Of a DNA stretch of 64,000 nucleotides, positions 33,830 to 42,433 are shown piece by piece. Under the pieces are notes generated by a model, which saw only the letters and a list, made by a program, of their open reading frames with translations, had not been told where the DNA came from and ran no database searches. The stretch lies in the NCBI GenBank assembly GCA_015065975.1, contig SVPG01000005.1:1-64000 (forward strand), read 5' to 3'. Position numbers and translations under genes: made by a program. The stretch is from Oscillospiraceae bacterium (GTDB taxonomy: Bacteria; Bacillota; Clostridia; Oscillospirales; Acutalibacteraceae). Position 1 is the first letter of the stretch. The number at the start of each line of letters is the position of its first letter.

Positions 33830-35203
33830 ATGGCAAAGTTTACAAAGGATCTTACGAAAGGAAACGTGTGGACACAGCTCATATGGTTTGCCGTTCCGTT
33901 TTTTATAAGCAATCTTATACAGTCGGTATACGGAGTTGCCGACATGATGATACTGGGAAATTACTGCGGAAGCGAGAGTATGTCGGCGGTAAACACCAGC
34001 AGCCAGATAGCGATAATAGTGACCAATCTTGCGATGGGATTTTCCACCGGAGGAACGGTAATGATCGGTCAGTATCTCGGCGCGCAGCGCAGCGAGCGCA
34101 TAAAGAGCGTAATCGGAACACTGCTCATATCGCTCGGTGTGCTTGCGGTCGTACTCAGCACGGGACTTATCCTGCTTGCCGACCCGATACTTTCGGCGCT
34201 CAACGTTCCGACGCAGGCATTTGCCGACGCGAGGATATATCTTCTTATAAACGCCGCAGGACTAATTTTTGTTTTCGGCTATAACGCGCTCAGCGCAATA
34301 ATGCGCGGAATGGGAGACAGCAAGACGCCGCTGATATTTGTCACAATCGCCTGTGTCCTGAACATAATCCTTGATTTCCTGCTTGTGGGATATTTCGGAT
34401 TCGGTACGGGCGGAGCCGCCGCCGCGACCGTCTTTTCACAGGCTGTGTCGATGTTTCTGTGCATGGGTTATCTCAGACGCAACGATTTTATTTTCGATTT
34501 CAAGCCGGACTCATTCACATTTTCAAAAAGTGAATTTGCCGTTCTTGTAAAGGTCGGTCTGCCGACGGGAATACAGCACGTTGCCACCAATTTCTCGTTC
34601 CTGCTGCTGACAGGAATTATCAACGAGATCGGCGGAGTTGCGGCAGGTGCGGCTTCAGGCATAGTCGGAAAGTTCAACGGATTCTCCATACTTCCCGACG
34701 TTGCGATAAGCACTTCCGTTTCGGCAATGATAGCTCAGAACATGGGCGCAAAAAAAGAGGACCGCGTCAAAAAAGCCACCCGGTACGGACTTATGCTCTG
34801 CTGCGGTATCAGTTGGGTGATCTTTGCAATAGCCAACATTTTCCCCGAGCAGATATTCATGCTGTTCGGTTCGGATGAGGAGCTGCTGGAGATCGGACTT
34901 GTTTACATGAAAGCATTTTCGTTTGAATATGTGCTTGTCCCGTTCATCATAAGCTTCAATGCCGTGTTCACGGGTACGGGGAACGGCTGGATCACTCTTG
35001 TCACGAACACAATAACCTCATTTGCCGTCAGACTCCCGCTTGCAATATATCTCGGAAAGATCATCGGTCTCGGTGTAGCGGGCGTCGGATACTCCATTCC
35101 CGCCGCCACCCTTGCAGGCTCACTGATCGCCTTCGTGTTCTATCTGTCGGGAATCTGGAAACGCAATGCGGTGATGAAGGAAAAACCGAAATTACAGGAA
35201 TAA
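33830..35203 (+). CDS. MATE-family efflux transporter
   Basis: 457 residues with twelve membrane helices in two MatE halves. Signatures include TKGNVWTQLIWFAVPFFISNLIQSVYG at the start (with the conserved P), ADMMILGNYCGS, NALSAIMRGMGDSKTP and FNAVFTGTGNGW. MATE proteins export drugs or metabolites using Na+ or H+ gradients. ATG at 33830 has AAAGGAGA eight bases upstream; earlier in-frame codons lie in the promoter. Single gene followed by a strong terminator. Confidence 0.93.
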   Translation: MAKFTKDLTKGNVWTQLIWFAVPFFISNLIQSVYGVADMMILGNYCGSESMSAVNTSSQIAIIVTNLAMGFSTGGTVMIGQYLGAQRSERIKSVIGTLLISLGVLAVVLSTGLILLADPILSALNVPTQAFADARIYLLINAAGLIFVFGYNALSAIMRGMGDSKTPLIFVTIACVLNIILDFLLVGYFGFGTGGAAAATVFSQAVSMFLCMGYLRRNDFIFDFKPDSFTFSKSEFAVLVKVGLPTGIQHVATNFSFLLLTGIINEIGGVAAGAASGIVGKFNGFSILPDVAISTSVSAMIAQNMGAKKEDRVKKATRYGLMLCCGISWVIFAIANIFPEQIFMLFGSDEELLEIGLVYMKAFSFEYVLVPFIISFNAVFTGTGNGWITLVTNTITSFAVRLPLAIYLGKIIGLGVAGVGYSIPAATLAGSLIAFVFYLSGIWKRNAVMKEKPKLQE

Positions 35204-35212
35204 TTTTTTTCT

Positions 35213-35250
35213 GAAAGCGTGATGACACGGTCGTCGCGCTTTCTTTTTTT
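35213..35250 (+). terminator. Terminator after the MATE gene
   Basis: GAAAGCGTGATGAC pairs with GTCGTCGCGCTTTC (two G-U pairs) across a 3-base loop, followed by T7. Confidence 0.9.
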
Positions 35251-35264
35251 GTATATGCCGCTTT

Positions 35265-35298
35265 GTGACAGATTGCGCCCGCAAGGTCGGGATATAAT
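35265..35298 (+). promoter_or_regulatory. Candidate spoIIGA promoter with 22-base spacing
   Basis: GTGACA at 35265-35270 and a perfect TATAAT at 35293-35298 are 22 bases apart. Unusually wide spacing is a known feature of the Spo0A-activated spoIIG promoter of Bacillus. TTTGTGACA overlaps the -35 box and weakly resembles a Spo0A site. The leader would be only about ten bases, which lowers confidence. Confidence 0.45.
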
Positions 35299-35315
35299 TT
35301 TTTCGGGAGGCGGTT

Positions 35316-36161
35316 ATGAGACCTGTAATATATGTTGATGTGCTGCTTTGCGTCAACTTTTTTGTTGACTGTATGCTTCTTTATATCAGCGGAAGGCTCG
35401 CGGGAGGACGGCTGACACGCACGAGGCTGTGCCTTGCGGCGGCGGTCGGAGCGGTCGATTCGCTCTTTCTTCTCCTGCCCGATGCGGGAAGGCTTCTGTC
35501 GATGGCAAACACCTTTGCGGCAGCGGCTGCGATGAGCTGTACGGCCTTCGGGATAAAGGACAGGGCAAGGCTTATGAGAGGTTTTCTGTGGCTTATGCTG
35601 ACGACGCTGTGTTACGGCGGGATAATGACGGCGCTGTGGCTCTTTGCGTCGCCGTCGTCGCTGGTCGTGTCAAACGGGATTGCATACATAGATATTTCCC
35701 CGACGATGCTCATCGGGGGCACGGTTGTCTGCTACGGCGCACTGACGCTGTGGGCGAGGATAGCGAGAAAAAAGAACGAGATAGAAAGCATATGCGAGAT
35801 AAGAATATCAAAAAACGGGCGGGAGGTCTGCGCGGCGGGGATCGTTGATACGGGTAATCTGCTCACCGAGCCCTTCTCGGGATACCCCGTTGTGATATGC
35901 GAGCTTGCGTTTGTCGAGCCGATAATGGAGGCTGATTTTGTCTCTGCGGTCAGAGAGGGGCGTGCGCCGACGGGCGCGAGGGTGATACCCTATTCGAGCG
36001 TCGGGGGAGACGGCGTAATATTTGCCTTCCGTCCCGATTCGGTCGAGATCGAAACTCAGGAGACGAGCGCAAGCAGCGACAGGGTGTATGTGGGTGTGCT
36101 CGGCAGGGGAAGAGTGAGCGCTTCTGCCCGTGCGATAGTCAATCCCGATATAATTTACTGA
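35316..36161 (+). CDS. spoIIGA: Sigma-E processing peptidase SpoIIGA
   Basis: 281 residues. Five membrane segments fill the N-terminal half, starting with [19 protein letters not shown], and a cytoplasmic aspartic protease domain follows with the catalytic motif GIVDTGNLL near residue 178. It removes the pro-sequence of sigma-E in the mother cell in response to SpoIIR from the forespore. sigE begins 16 bases downstream, the standard pairing. ATG has GGGAGG five to six bases upstream. Confidence 0.94.
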   Translation: MRPVIYVDVLLCVNFFVDCMLLYISGRLAGGRLTRTRLCLAAAVGAVDSLFLLLPDAGRLLSMANTFAAAAAMSCTAFGIKDRARLMRGFLWLMLTTLCYGGIMTALWLFASPSSLVVSNGIAYIDISPTMLIGGTVVCYGALTLWARIARKKNEIESICEIRISKNGREVCAAGIVDTGNLLTEPFSGYPVVICELAFVEPIMEADFVSAVREGRAPTGARVIPYSSVGGDGVIFAFRPDSVEIETQETSASSDRVYVGVLGRGRVSASARAIVNPDIIY

Positions 36162-36177
36162 TAGGAGCGAGCGGCAG

Positions 36178-36882
36178 ATGAAAGAGATTGTAAAACGGCT
36201 GAAAAACCTGATTGCGCGTTTGTTTTCGAAGAAAGAAATCCATTACATAAACGGACCCGAAACCCTGCCCGCACCTCTCGGGAAGGAGGAGGAAGAGCGG
36301 ATTTTTGCGCGCATTGAGGCGGGTGACGAATCGGCGAGGGAACCGCTGATAACCCACAATCTGCGCCTTGTGGTGTATATAGCAAAAAAATTCGAGACCT
36401 CTTCGGCAGGTCTCGAGGATCTGATATCGATCGGCACGATTGGGCTCATCAAGGCGGTCAACACCTTCTGTCCGGCAAGGAACATCAAGCTTGCGACCTA
36501 CGCATCGCGCTGTATCGAGAACGAAATACTGATGTTTCTGAGAAAATCGTCCCAGCTTCAGAAGGAGATGTCGATCGACGAACCGCTCAACATCGACTGG
36601 GACGGCAACGAGCTTCTTCTCTCCGACGTGCTCGGGTCAGACCCCGATACGGTCGGCAGAGGGATTGAGGACGAGACCGAAAAGGGACTTCTTATCGAAG
36701 CGGTCAGAAAGCTCGGTGACAGGGAACGGCACATAATTTCCCTTCGGTTCGGGCTTTTCGGGTACAGGGAGCATACGCAGAAGGAGGTTGCCGACCTTCT
36801 CGGAATTTCGCAGTCGTACATATCGAGGCTTGAGAAAAGGGTGGTCGAGCGGCTTCGTCAGGAGCTCGAAAGAATATGCTGA
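36178..36882 (+). CDS. sigE: Sporulation sigma factor E
   Basis: 234 residues, the pro-sigma-E size. The N-terminal about 27 residues are amphipathic and basic and correspond to the pro-sequence removed by SpoIIGA. Region 2 is [43 protein letters not shown], and region 4 ends with [23 protein letters not shown]. Sigma-E drives early mother-cell gene expression. sigG, which often follows in Firmicutes, is not next: a terminator and a converging gene come instead. Confidence 0.95.
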   Translation: MKEIVKRLKNLIARLFSKKEIHYINGPETLPAPLGKEEEERIFARIEAGDESAREPLITHNLRLVVYIAKKFETSSAGLEDLISIGTIGLIKAVNTFCPARNIKLATYASRCIENEILMFLRKSSQLQKEMSIDEPLNIDWDGNELLLSDVLGSDPDTVGRGIEDETEKGLLIEAVRKLGDRERHIISLRFGLFGYREHTQKEVADLLGISQSYISRLEKRVVERLRQELERIC

Positions 36883-36883
36883 A

Positions 36884-36917
36884 AAAAGGACGCATCGAAA
36901 AGATGCGTCCCTTTTGC
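36884..36917. terminator. Terminator after sigE
   Basis: A stem (AAAAGGACGCATC with GATGCGTCCCTTTT) with a tetraloop-sized loop, followed by T-rich sequence. It serves sigE and the converging zinc-ribbon gene. Confidence 0.85.
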
Positions 36918-36918
36918 T

Positions 36919-37839
36919 TTATGAATAATAGTCTTCGAGTGCGGCGTTTATCGCGTCAAGATCGAGCTCGTCGGTGTATTTGTAGAAGGGATAGATGTCC
37001 TCCTCCTGAGGCAGACACCAGCCGCCCTTGTCGAAATAGTAGAGTTCCTCGACAATATCGCCGTCGGCGTTTTTGTATCGGATATTCGAGAAGAGGCAGC
37101 CGCCGTCCGATGCGAGGCTTCCGCCGATAATCTCGATCGATTCGGGATACTTGAACTCGTCCTTGCTGGCGATTATATATTCGTAGGCGGTTTTGTTATC
37201 GCCCGTCAGAACGCCCGAGGGTTCGCGCACGGAGGAAGTTCCTCCGACCGATGAACCGCCTTCCGATATGCTGCTTGTCGGTATAATAAATATAATGAAA
37301 GCGGCAAGCGCTGCGACAACAAGGCCTATGCCGACAACGAGAGCCTTCTTGCTGCCCAACTTCTTCGGAGTCGTTGCAGCCGGCTGATATATCGGCGCCT
37401 GGACTGTCTGAGCCATTGGCGGCTGATATGTCGGAGCCTTTACGGGCTGAGGTGCGGGCGTCTGAACAGTCTGAGTCATTGCAGGCTGCGGAGCGGGAGC
37501 AGGCTGAATTACGGGCTTCGGGGGCTCGACGGTCTGTTCACCCGCTGCGCCGAGATCGGGGACTGTGGGGAGCGTGGGAAGTGTGGGAAGATCGGGGAGC
37601 TGAGCTGTCAGCTCGGGCGGCTCGGGAATGATTATCGAGCCTGCGTTCGGGACGAAAGCGGCACCGCACGCGGGGCAGGACTGCAGTCCCGAAGGTATGG
37701 GAGCGCCGCAGGTCGGGCAGTTTATCGTTGTAATCTCGCCCTTGGGCAGCGGTTTTGCGCAGTTGACGCAGCAGGGAATGTCCGATGCGGGGTTGTACGG
37801 TGTGCTGCAATAGGGACAGTACGCGATGGAATTGTTCAC
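36919..37839 (-). CDS. Zinc-ribbon protein with Pro-rich linker and one membrane segment
   Basis: 306 residues. Two treble-clef or zinc-ribbon pairs lie at the N-terminus (CPYCSTP..CCVNCAKP at 8-29, then CPTCGAP..CPACGAAF at 40-60). A long Pro/Gln/Ala/Thr-rich linker follows to about 160 (repeated APQPxxxQTVQ and PAPQP units), then one membrane helix near 168-190 and an extracellular domain of about 105 residues. Function unknown; the family of zinc-ribbon plus membrane proteins in Clostridia is broad. Single gene with GGAAG ribosome site. Confidence 0.8.
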   Translation of the reverse strand: MNNSIAYCPYCSTPYNPASDIPCCVNCAKPLPKGEITTINCPTCGAPIPSGLQSCPACGAAFVPNAGSIIIPEPPELTAQLPDLPTLPTLPTVPDLGAAGEQTVEPPKPVIQPAPAPQPAMTQTVQTPAPQPVKAPTYQPPMAQTVQAPIYQPAATTPKKLGSKKALVVGIGLVVAALAAFIIFIIPTSSISEGGSSVGGTSSVREPSGVLTGDNKTAYEYIIASKDEFKYPESIEIIGGSLASDGGCLFSNIRYKNADGDIVEELYYFDKGGWCLPQEEDIYPFYKYTDELDLDAINAALEDYYS

Positions 37840-37923
37840 ACTCGGTCTTCCTTTCGTATATATTGCAAATCAGATAGATTATACCACACGAAATTCCCGC
37901 CTGCAATAGAAAAACGATTTTGC

Positions 37924-37954
37924 TTGACAAATCGGTCGGGCTGTGATATATCAT
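37924..37954 (+). promoter_or_regulatory. Promoter of the ABC-F leader transcript
   Basis: A perfect TTGACA at 37924-37929 is followed after 17 bases by TATATC (37947-37952), or after 19 bases by TATCAT. It starts a leader of about 240 bases before the ABC-F gene. Confidence 0.7.
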
Positions 37955-37987
37955 AGATGTAATTTAGAACAGATCGGAGTTGGAAAG

Positions 37988-38178
37988 ATGCGCAATATTT
38001 CCCGATAACTTTTTACGGCATATCGATATTCGGCGGCGTCCGTCGCCTTTGTTTGTGTGCCGTTATGCGGGAAAGTGTGCGTCTTCTCAATACGCCTTTT
38101 ATACTTGCGGCGGTGCTGCGGGTTTTTGTTTGTGCGTGCTGGGCTGCGGAATACTTTTCCGCGGCCGTTTTTATTTAA
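37988..38178 (+). promoter_or_regulatory. Attenuator leader with short upstream ORFs
   Basis: A six-residue ORF, MRNISR, at 37988-38008 has GGAG eight bases upstream. A second possible ORF of 37 codons (38065-38178) starts MRESVRLL and runs through the terminator stem to a stop just after its T run, without a clear ribosome site. Small hairpins (GGCG/CGCC near 38031-38048, GCGT/ACGC near 38080-38095) and a terminator at 38142-38176 lie between. This fits ribosome-mediated attenuation, as known for several antibiotic-induced ABC-F genes. Confidence 0.65.
38142..38176 (+). terminator. Leader terminator before the ABC-F gene
   Basis: GGCTGCGGA pairs with TCCGCGGCC (one G-U) across a 7-base loop, followed by GTTTTTATTT. 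It lies 27 bases before the ABC-F start, so read-through is needed for expression. Confidence 0.85.
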
Positions 38179-38202
38179 TGCACAAAGGAAAGGTGATAAT
38201 TT

Positions 38203-39705
38203 ATGTCTCTGATAGGTGTTTCGGGTCTTACATATTCATATGAGGGAAGCTACGACAATGTGTTTGAAAATGTCACGCTCAACCTCGATACCGACTGGCG
38301 GCTGGGCCTTATCGGAAGAAACGGAAAAGGAAAGACCACATTTTTAAGACTTCTGACGGGTGAACTCGATGACGGCGGCGCAATATCGGCAAAGACCGAA
38401 TTTGAATATTTTCCTTATGAGATAAGGGATAAAAGCCTGACCGGAATCGAGATCGCCTATGAACTCTGTCCCGACTGCGAATACTGGCAGATAGTGCGCG
38501 AGCTGTCACTTCTTGAGGTAGACGATGAGGTGCTCTCGAGGAGCTTTGACAGCTTGAGCGGCGGCGAACAGACAAAGCTTATGCTGGCGCTGCTTTTTCT
38601 TCGCCCCGAGCGTTTTCTTCTCATCGACGAGCCGACCAATCATCTCGACGCGCGTGCACGGGAAACGGTGGGAAGATATCTTTCGCGCAAAAAGGGATTC
38701 ATTCTTGTTTCCCACGACCGGACTCTGCTCGACCGATGCTGTGACCATATTCTTTCGATAAACAGAACGACCATCGAGCTGACAGCGGGAAACTATTCGG
38801 TGTGGGACGAAAACCGCCGCCGCCGCGAGCAGTTCGAGCTTGCGGAAAACGAGCGGCTGCTCTCTGATATAAAACGCCTCGAAAAGGCGGCAAAGCGAAC
38901 GGCCGACTGGTCGGATAAGGCAGAGAGCAAAAAGATCGGTTTTGACCCGACAAAGGTTGAAAAGAGCCTTGACCGCCGCGCCGTACAGGGCAGAAAAGCT
39001 CAGAAAATGATGGACAGGGCAAAGGCGATCTCAAAGCGAAGACAGGACGCCGTCGAGGAAAAATCGCGCCTGCTCAAAGACCTCGAAACGGCGCAGGAGC
39101 TGAAAATCTCTCCGCTTGCATACCGCAGCGCACGCCTTGCTCAGTTTGAGGATATTTCGCTGTTTTACGGCGAAAACCGAGTCTGCTCGGGTGTGGGATT
39201 TGCCGTGGAGAGAGGGGAGAGAACGGTTCTTTCGGGACGCAACGGCTGCGGCAAGTCGAGCCTTCTCAGGCTGCTTTGCGGTGAGGATATAAAATACACG
39301 GGCACCCTGACAAAACCGGGTGATCTTGTGATATCCTATGTTCCGCAGGATACATCGTTTCTTTGCGGCAGCCTCGACGATTTTGCCGCCGAAAGAGGAA
39401 TTGATATTTCTCTTTTCAAAGCAATTCTTCGCAAGCTGGGTTTTTCGCGCGAGCAGTTTTCAAAGGATATGAGCGATTTCAGCGCAGGTCAGAAGAAAAA
39501 GACCCTCATCGCAGCCAGCCTCAGCGAAAGAGCGCACCTTTATATCTGGGACGAGCCGCTCAATTATATCGACCTTTTCTCGCGCGAGCAGATCGAACAG
39601 CTGATATGCAGGTTCGCCCCGACAATGCTGCTGGTCGAGCACGACAGCCGTTTCTGCGAAATTATAGGCGCAAAAGAGATTGAAATCAAAAACGAGGAGC
39701 AATAA
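38203..39705 (+). CDS. ABC-F ribosomal protection protein (Lsa-like)
   Basis: 500 residues with two ATPase domains and no membrane segment. Domain 1: Walker A GRNGKGKTT (near 44), signature LSGGEQTKLMLALLF, Walker B FLLIDEPTNHLD. A charged linker of about 70-80 residues contains KKIGFDPTKVEKSLDRRAV. Domain 2: Walker A GRNGCGKSS, signature FSAGQKKKTLIAA, Walker B LYIWDEPLNYID. The layout and the linker resemble Lsa-type proteins that displace lincosamide, pleuromutilin and streptogramin A drugs from the ribosome. The attenuator upstream supports antibiotic induction. Substrate range cannot be read off. A small Cys-rich protein gene follows almost without gap. Confidence 0.9.
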   Translation: MSLIGVSGLTYSYEGSYDNVFENVTLNLDTDWRLGLIGRNGKGKTTFLRLLTGELDDGGAISAKTEFEYFPYEIRDKSLTGIEIAYELCPDCEYWQIVRELSLLEVDDEVLSRSFDSLSGGEQTKLMLALLFLRPERFLLIDEPTNHLDARARETVGRYLSRKKGFILVSHDRTLLDRCCDHILSINRTTIELTAGNYSVWDENRRRREQFELAENERLLSDIKRLEKAAKRTADWSDKAESKKIGFDPTKVEKSLDRRAVQGRKAQKMMDRAKAISKRRQDAVEEKSRLLKDLETAQELKISPLAYRSARLAQFEDISLFYGENRVCSGVGFAVERGERTVLSGRNGCGKSSLLRLLCGEDIKYTGTLTKPGDLVISYVPQDTSFLCGSLDDFAAERGIDISLFKAILRKLGFSREQFSKDMSDFSAGQKKKTLIAASLSERAHLYIWDEPLNYIDLFSREQIEQLICRFAPTMLLVEHDSRFCEIIGAKEIEIKNEEQ

Positions 39706-39709
39706 TATA

Positions 39710-40177
39710 ATGCAGGATAACAGAATGTATAAGGAAGCGATGGAAATAATAGGTGAGCTGACGCCTCTGCGCGGTCACGACTGCGGCAAACTGTGTGACT
39801 GCGCCTGCTGCAAAGGCGGCGAGGAGGACGGTATGCTGCTCTTTCCGGGCGAGCAGACCGAGCTGGAGGTAAAGGAAGCCGACGGCGGCAGACTTGCCGT
39901 ATGCACAGGCACCTGCGACAGAGAAAAGCGTCCGCTTGCCTGCAGGATCTTTCCGTTCTTTCCCGATATAAGAGGAAAGCGTGTGAAAGCTGTCGTTGAT
40001 GCACGCGCGCTGCGTCTGTGCCCGATAGCCTATCACAGCGAAAATGTGAAGTTTGACAGGAAGTTTGTAAAAGCGGTCGAAAAGGTGGGCGAGCTGCTGC
40101 GGCGGGACGAGCAGTGCAGACAATTTATGCTCGAAACACTCGAAGATATAGAACTTACCCAAAAGTTTTATAAATAG
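39710..40177 (+). CDS. Cys-rich cytoplasmic protein, unknown
   Basis: 155 residues with eight Cys, arranged as HDCGKLCDCACCKGG near residue 21 and CTGTCDREKRPLACRIFPF near 62, suggesting a bound metal or iron-sulfur cluster in the style of the YkgJ-type CxxxCC proteins. The ATG at 39710 lies four bases after the ABC-F stop with GAGGAG within that gene's end, so it depends on the ABC-F transcript. Function unknown; co-transcription with an antibiotic protection gene is notable. Confidence 0.72.
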   Translation: MQDNRMYKEAMEIIGELTPLRGHDCGKLCDCACCKGGEEDGMLLFPGEQTELEVKEADGGRLAVCTGTCDREKRPLACRIFPFFPDIRGKRVKAVVDARALRLCPIAYHSENVKFDRKFVKAVEKVGELLRRDEQCRQFMLETLEDIELTQKFYK

Positions 40178-40205
40178 CACGCCTGCTATTGAACGATTAT
40201 TGGTA

Positions 40206-40234
40206 TTGCAAAATATTACCGTATATGTTAAAAT
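40206..40234 (+). promoter_or_regulatory. Promoter of pgk-tpiA-gpmI
   Basis: TTGCAA at 40206-40211 and TAAAAT at 40229-40234 are separated by 17 bases, about 100 bases before pgk. Confidence 0.6.
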
Positions 40235-40333
40235 AATAACGTTGTGCTGACCGGGTGCGAAAAGACTGCGCGCCGAGCCGGCAAAATAATAAAAAATAAA
40301 ACCCGCTGCGCGGGAATGAAAGGAAGCTGTATT

Positions 40334-41527
40334 ATGAACTATCTCAACAAGAAGACAGTTGAGGACATCGACGTTGCCGGAAAAAGAGTGCTTGTGCGCT
40401 GCGATTTCAACGTTCCCTTCGACAGCGAAGGAAACATCTCCGATCCCAAGCGTATAAACGAGGCTCTCAAGACCATCAAGTATCTCCTTGACAACAACGC
40501 AAAGGTTATCCTCTGCTCACACCTCGGCCGTCCGAAGGGCGAGTTCAATATGAAGTATTCCCTCAAGCCCGTTGCTGATTATCTCACCAACGCTCTCGGT
40601 TTTGAGGTCAAGATCGCTGACGATGTTATCGGCGAGTCCGCAAAGGCTCTTGCAGCTTCCGTTGAGGAAGGCAAGGCAGTTATGATCGAGAACGTCCGCT
40701 TCCACAAGGAAGAGGAAAAGAACGATGCCGAGTTCTCCAAGGCTCTTGCATCTCTTGCAGAGATCTATGTAAACGATGCTTTCGGCACCGCTCACAGAGC
40801 ACACGCTTCCACCGCAGGCGTTGCAGATTATCTCCCCGCAGTTTGCGGCTACCTCATTCAGAAGGAAATCGCTGTTATGGGCGGCGCTCTCACCGAGCCG
40901 AAGCGTCCTTTCGTTGCTATCCTCGGCGGCGCAAAGGTTTCCGACAAGATCGGCGTTATCAACAACCTGCTCGATAAGTGCGACACCATCATCATCGGCG
41001 GCGGTATGTCCTACACCTTCTCCGCAGCAAACGGCGGCAAGATCGGTGATTCCATCTGCGAAGCTGACAAGTTCGACCTCGCTAAGGGCATCATGGCAAA
41101 GGCTGAGGAGAAGGGCGTAAATCTCCTTCTCCCGATCGACACACGTCTTGGCGACGCATTCAGCCCCGAGGCAAACACCCAGATCGTTGACGCAGGTCAG
41201 ATCCCCGATGGCTGGCAGGGTCTTGACATCGGACCCAAGACCGAGGAGCTCTTCGCTTCTGCTGTCAAGGGCGCAGGCACTGTTGTCTGGAACGGACCGA
41301 TGGGCGTTTCCGAGTGGGACGCATTCGCAAGCGGCACAATCGCAGTTGCTACCGCAGTTGCAGAGAGCGGTGCTATCTCCATCATCGGCGGCGGCGATTC
41401 CGCTGCAGCATGCGAGAAGCTCGGCTTTGCTGAGAAGATGACCCACATCTCCACCGGCGGCGGTGCTTCCCTCGAATTCCTTGAGGGTCTTGAGCTTCCC
41501 GGCATCGCTTGCCTCAACGAGAAATAA
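40334..41527 (+). CDS. pgk: Phosphoglycerate kinase
   Basis: 397 residues, normal PGK size. Signatures are [41 protein letters not shown] and the nucleotide loop [13 protein letters not shown]. It makes ATP from 1,3-bisphosphoglycerate in glycolysis. ATG at 40334 has AAAGGAAG upstream; earlier in-frame codons lie in an unstructured leader. Extreme codon bias indicates very high expression. tpiA and gpmI follow. Confidence 0.97.
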   Translation: MNYLNKKTVEDIDVAGKRVLVRCDFNVPFDSEGNISDPKRINEALKTIKYLLDNNAKVILCSHLGRPKGEFNMKYSLKPVADYLTNALGFEVKIADDVIGESAKALAASVEEGKAVMIENVRFHKEEEKNDAEFSKALASLAEIYVNDAFGTAHRAHASTAGVADYLPAVCGYLIQKEIAVMGGALTEPKRPFVAILGGAKVSDKIGVINNLLDKCDTIIIGGGMSYTFSAANGGKIGDSICEADKFDLAKGIMAKAEEKGVNLLLPIDTRLGDAFSPEANTQIVDAGQIPDGWQGLDIGPKTEELFASAVKGAGTVVWNGPMGVSEWDAFASGTIAVATAVAESGAISIIGGGDSAAACEKLGFAEKMTHISTGGGASLEFLEGLELPGIACLNEK

Positions 41528-41545
41528 TTTATCCTGCATTTTGAC

Positions 41546-41578
41546 AGGGGCGGCTCTCTGTCGCCCCTTTTCTTTTAT
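41546..41578 (+). terminator. Hairpin between pgk and tpiA
   Basis: AGGGGCG pairs with CGCCCCT across a 9-base loop, followed by TTTCTTTTA. It could reduce read-through or protect the upstream message end; tpiA has no clear separate promoter. Confidence 0.6.
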
Positions 41579-41600
41579 CTGATTCAAGGAGGAAATAACA

Positions 41601-42365
41601 ATGAACAAAGCAAAGCGCGACGTTGTCATCGCAGGCAACTGGAAAATGAACAAATCCCCCGCAGAGGCAAAGGAGCTCATCACAGCTCTCAAGCCCCTCG
41701 TAGCAGATGCTGACTGCAAGGTCGTTATCTGCGTTCCCTATACCGATCTCTTCGTAGCAGTTGAAGAGACAAAGGGCACCAACATCAAGGTCGGCGCTGA
41801 GAACTGCCATTGGGAGAAGTCCGGCGCATTCACCGGCGAGATCGCTCCCCAGTGGCTCAAGGAAATGGGCGTTGAATACTGTGTTATCGGCCATAGCGAG
41901 AGAAGACAGTATTTCGGCGAGACCGACAAGACCGTAAACCTTCGCACCAAGGCTGCTCTCGAGGCAGGTCTCAAGCCCATCGTCTGCGTTGGCGAGCTCA
42001 AGGAAGAGCGTCTTGCTGACAAGACCCATGAGGTTCTCGACACCCAGATGGCAGGCGGCTTTGACGGCATCACCGCAGAGCAGATGGCTGACATCATCAT
42101 CGCTTACGAGCCCGTATGGGCAATCGGCACCGGTCTTACCGCTACCGACGAGCAGGCTAACGAAGCTTGCGCATACATCCGTTCCATCGTCGCTGCAAAG
42201 TACGGTCAGGCTGTTGCTGACGCTGCAGTTATCCAGTACGGCGGCTCCATGAACGACGCAAACGCTGCAGGACTCCTCGCACAGACCGACGTTGACGGCG
42301 GTCTCATCGGCGGCGCTTCCCTTGTTGCCGACAAGTTTGCAAAGGTTGTAGCTGCTGCAAAATAA
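41601..42365 (+). CDS. tpiA: Triosephosphate isomerase
   Basis: 254 residues. The TIM barrel signatures are [14 protein letters not shown] (Asn, Lys near 12-14), the catalytic His in [15 protein letters not shown] and Glu in [12 protein letters not shown]. It interconverts dihydroxyacetone phosphate and glyceraldehyde-3-phosphate. AAGGAGG lies about ten bases upstream of the ATG. Strongly biased codons, as in pgk. Part of the glycolytic operon. Confidence 0.97.
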   Translation: MNKAKRDVVIAGNWKMNKSPAEAKELITALKPLVADADCKVVICVPYTDLFVAVEETKGTNIKVGAENCHWEKSGAFTGEIAPQWLKEMGVEYCVIGHSERRQYFGETDKTVNLRTKAALEAGLKPIVCVGELKEERLADKTHEVLDTQMAGGFDGITAEQMADIIIAYEPVWAIGTGLTATDEQANEACAYIRSIVAAKYGQAVADAAVIQYGGSMNDANAAGLLAQTDVDGGLIGGASLVADKFAKVVAAAK

Positions 42366-42433
42366 TTATGTGCTTTTTCAAAAAGAAAGGGACGCTCAAA
42401 AAAGAGTCCCGCCAAAATAAGGAGACTGTTTCA

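Noticed and set aside
37980..38243. 87-residue open frame across the ABC-F leader
   Set aside because: It overlaps the ABC-F start and the terminator hairpin and has no ribosome site; the leader is better explained as an attenuator.
40517..41719. 400-residue open frame opposite pgk
   Set aside because: Same cause as above; it also crosses the pgk-tpiA gap without any start signal.
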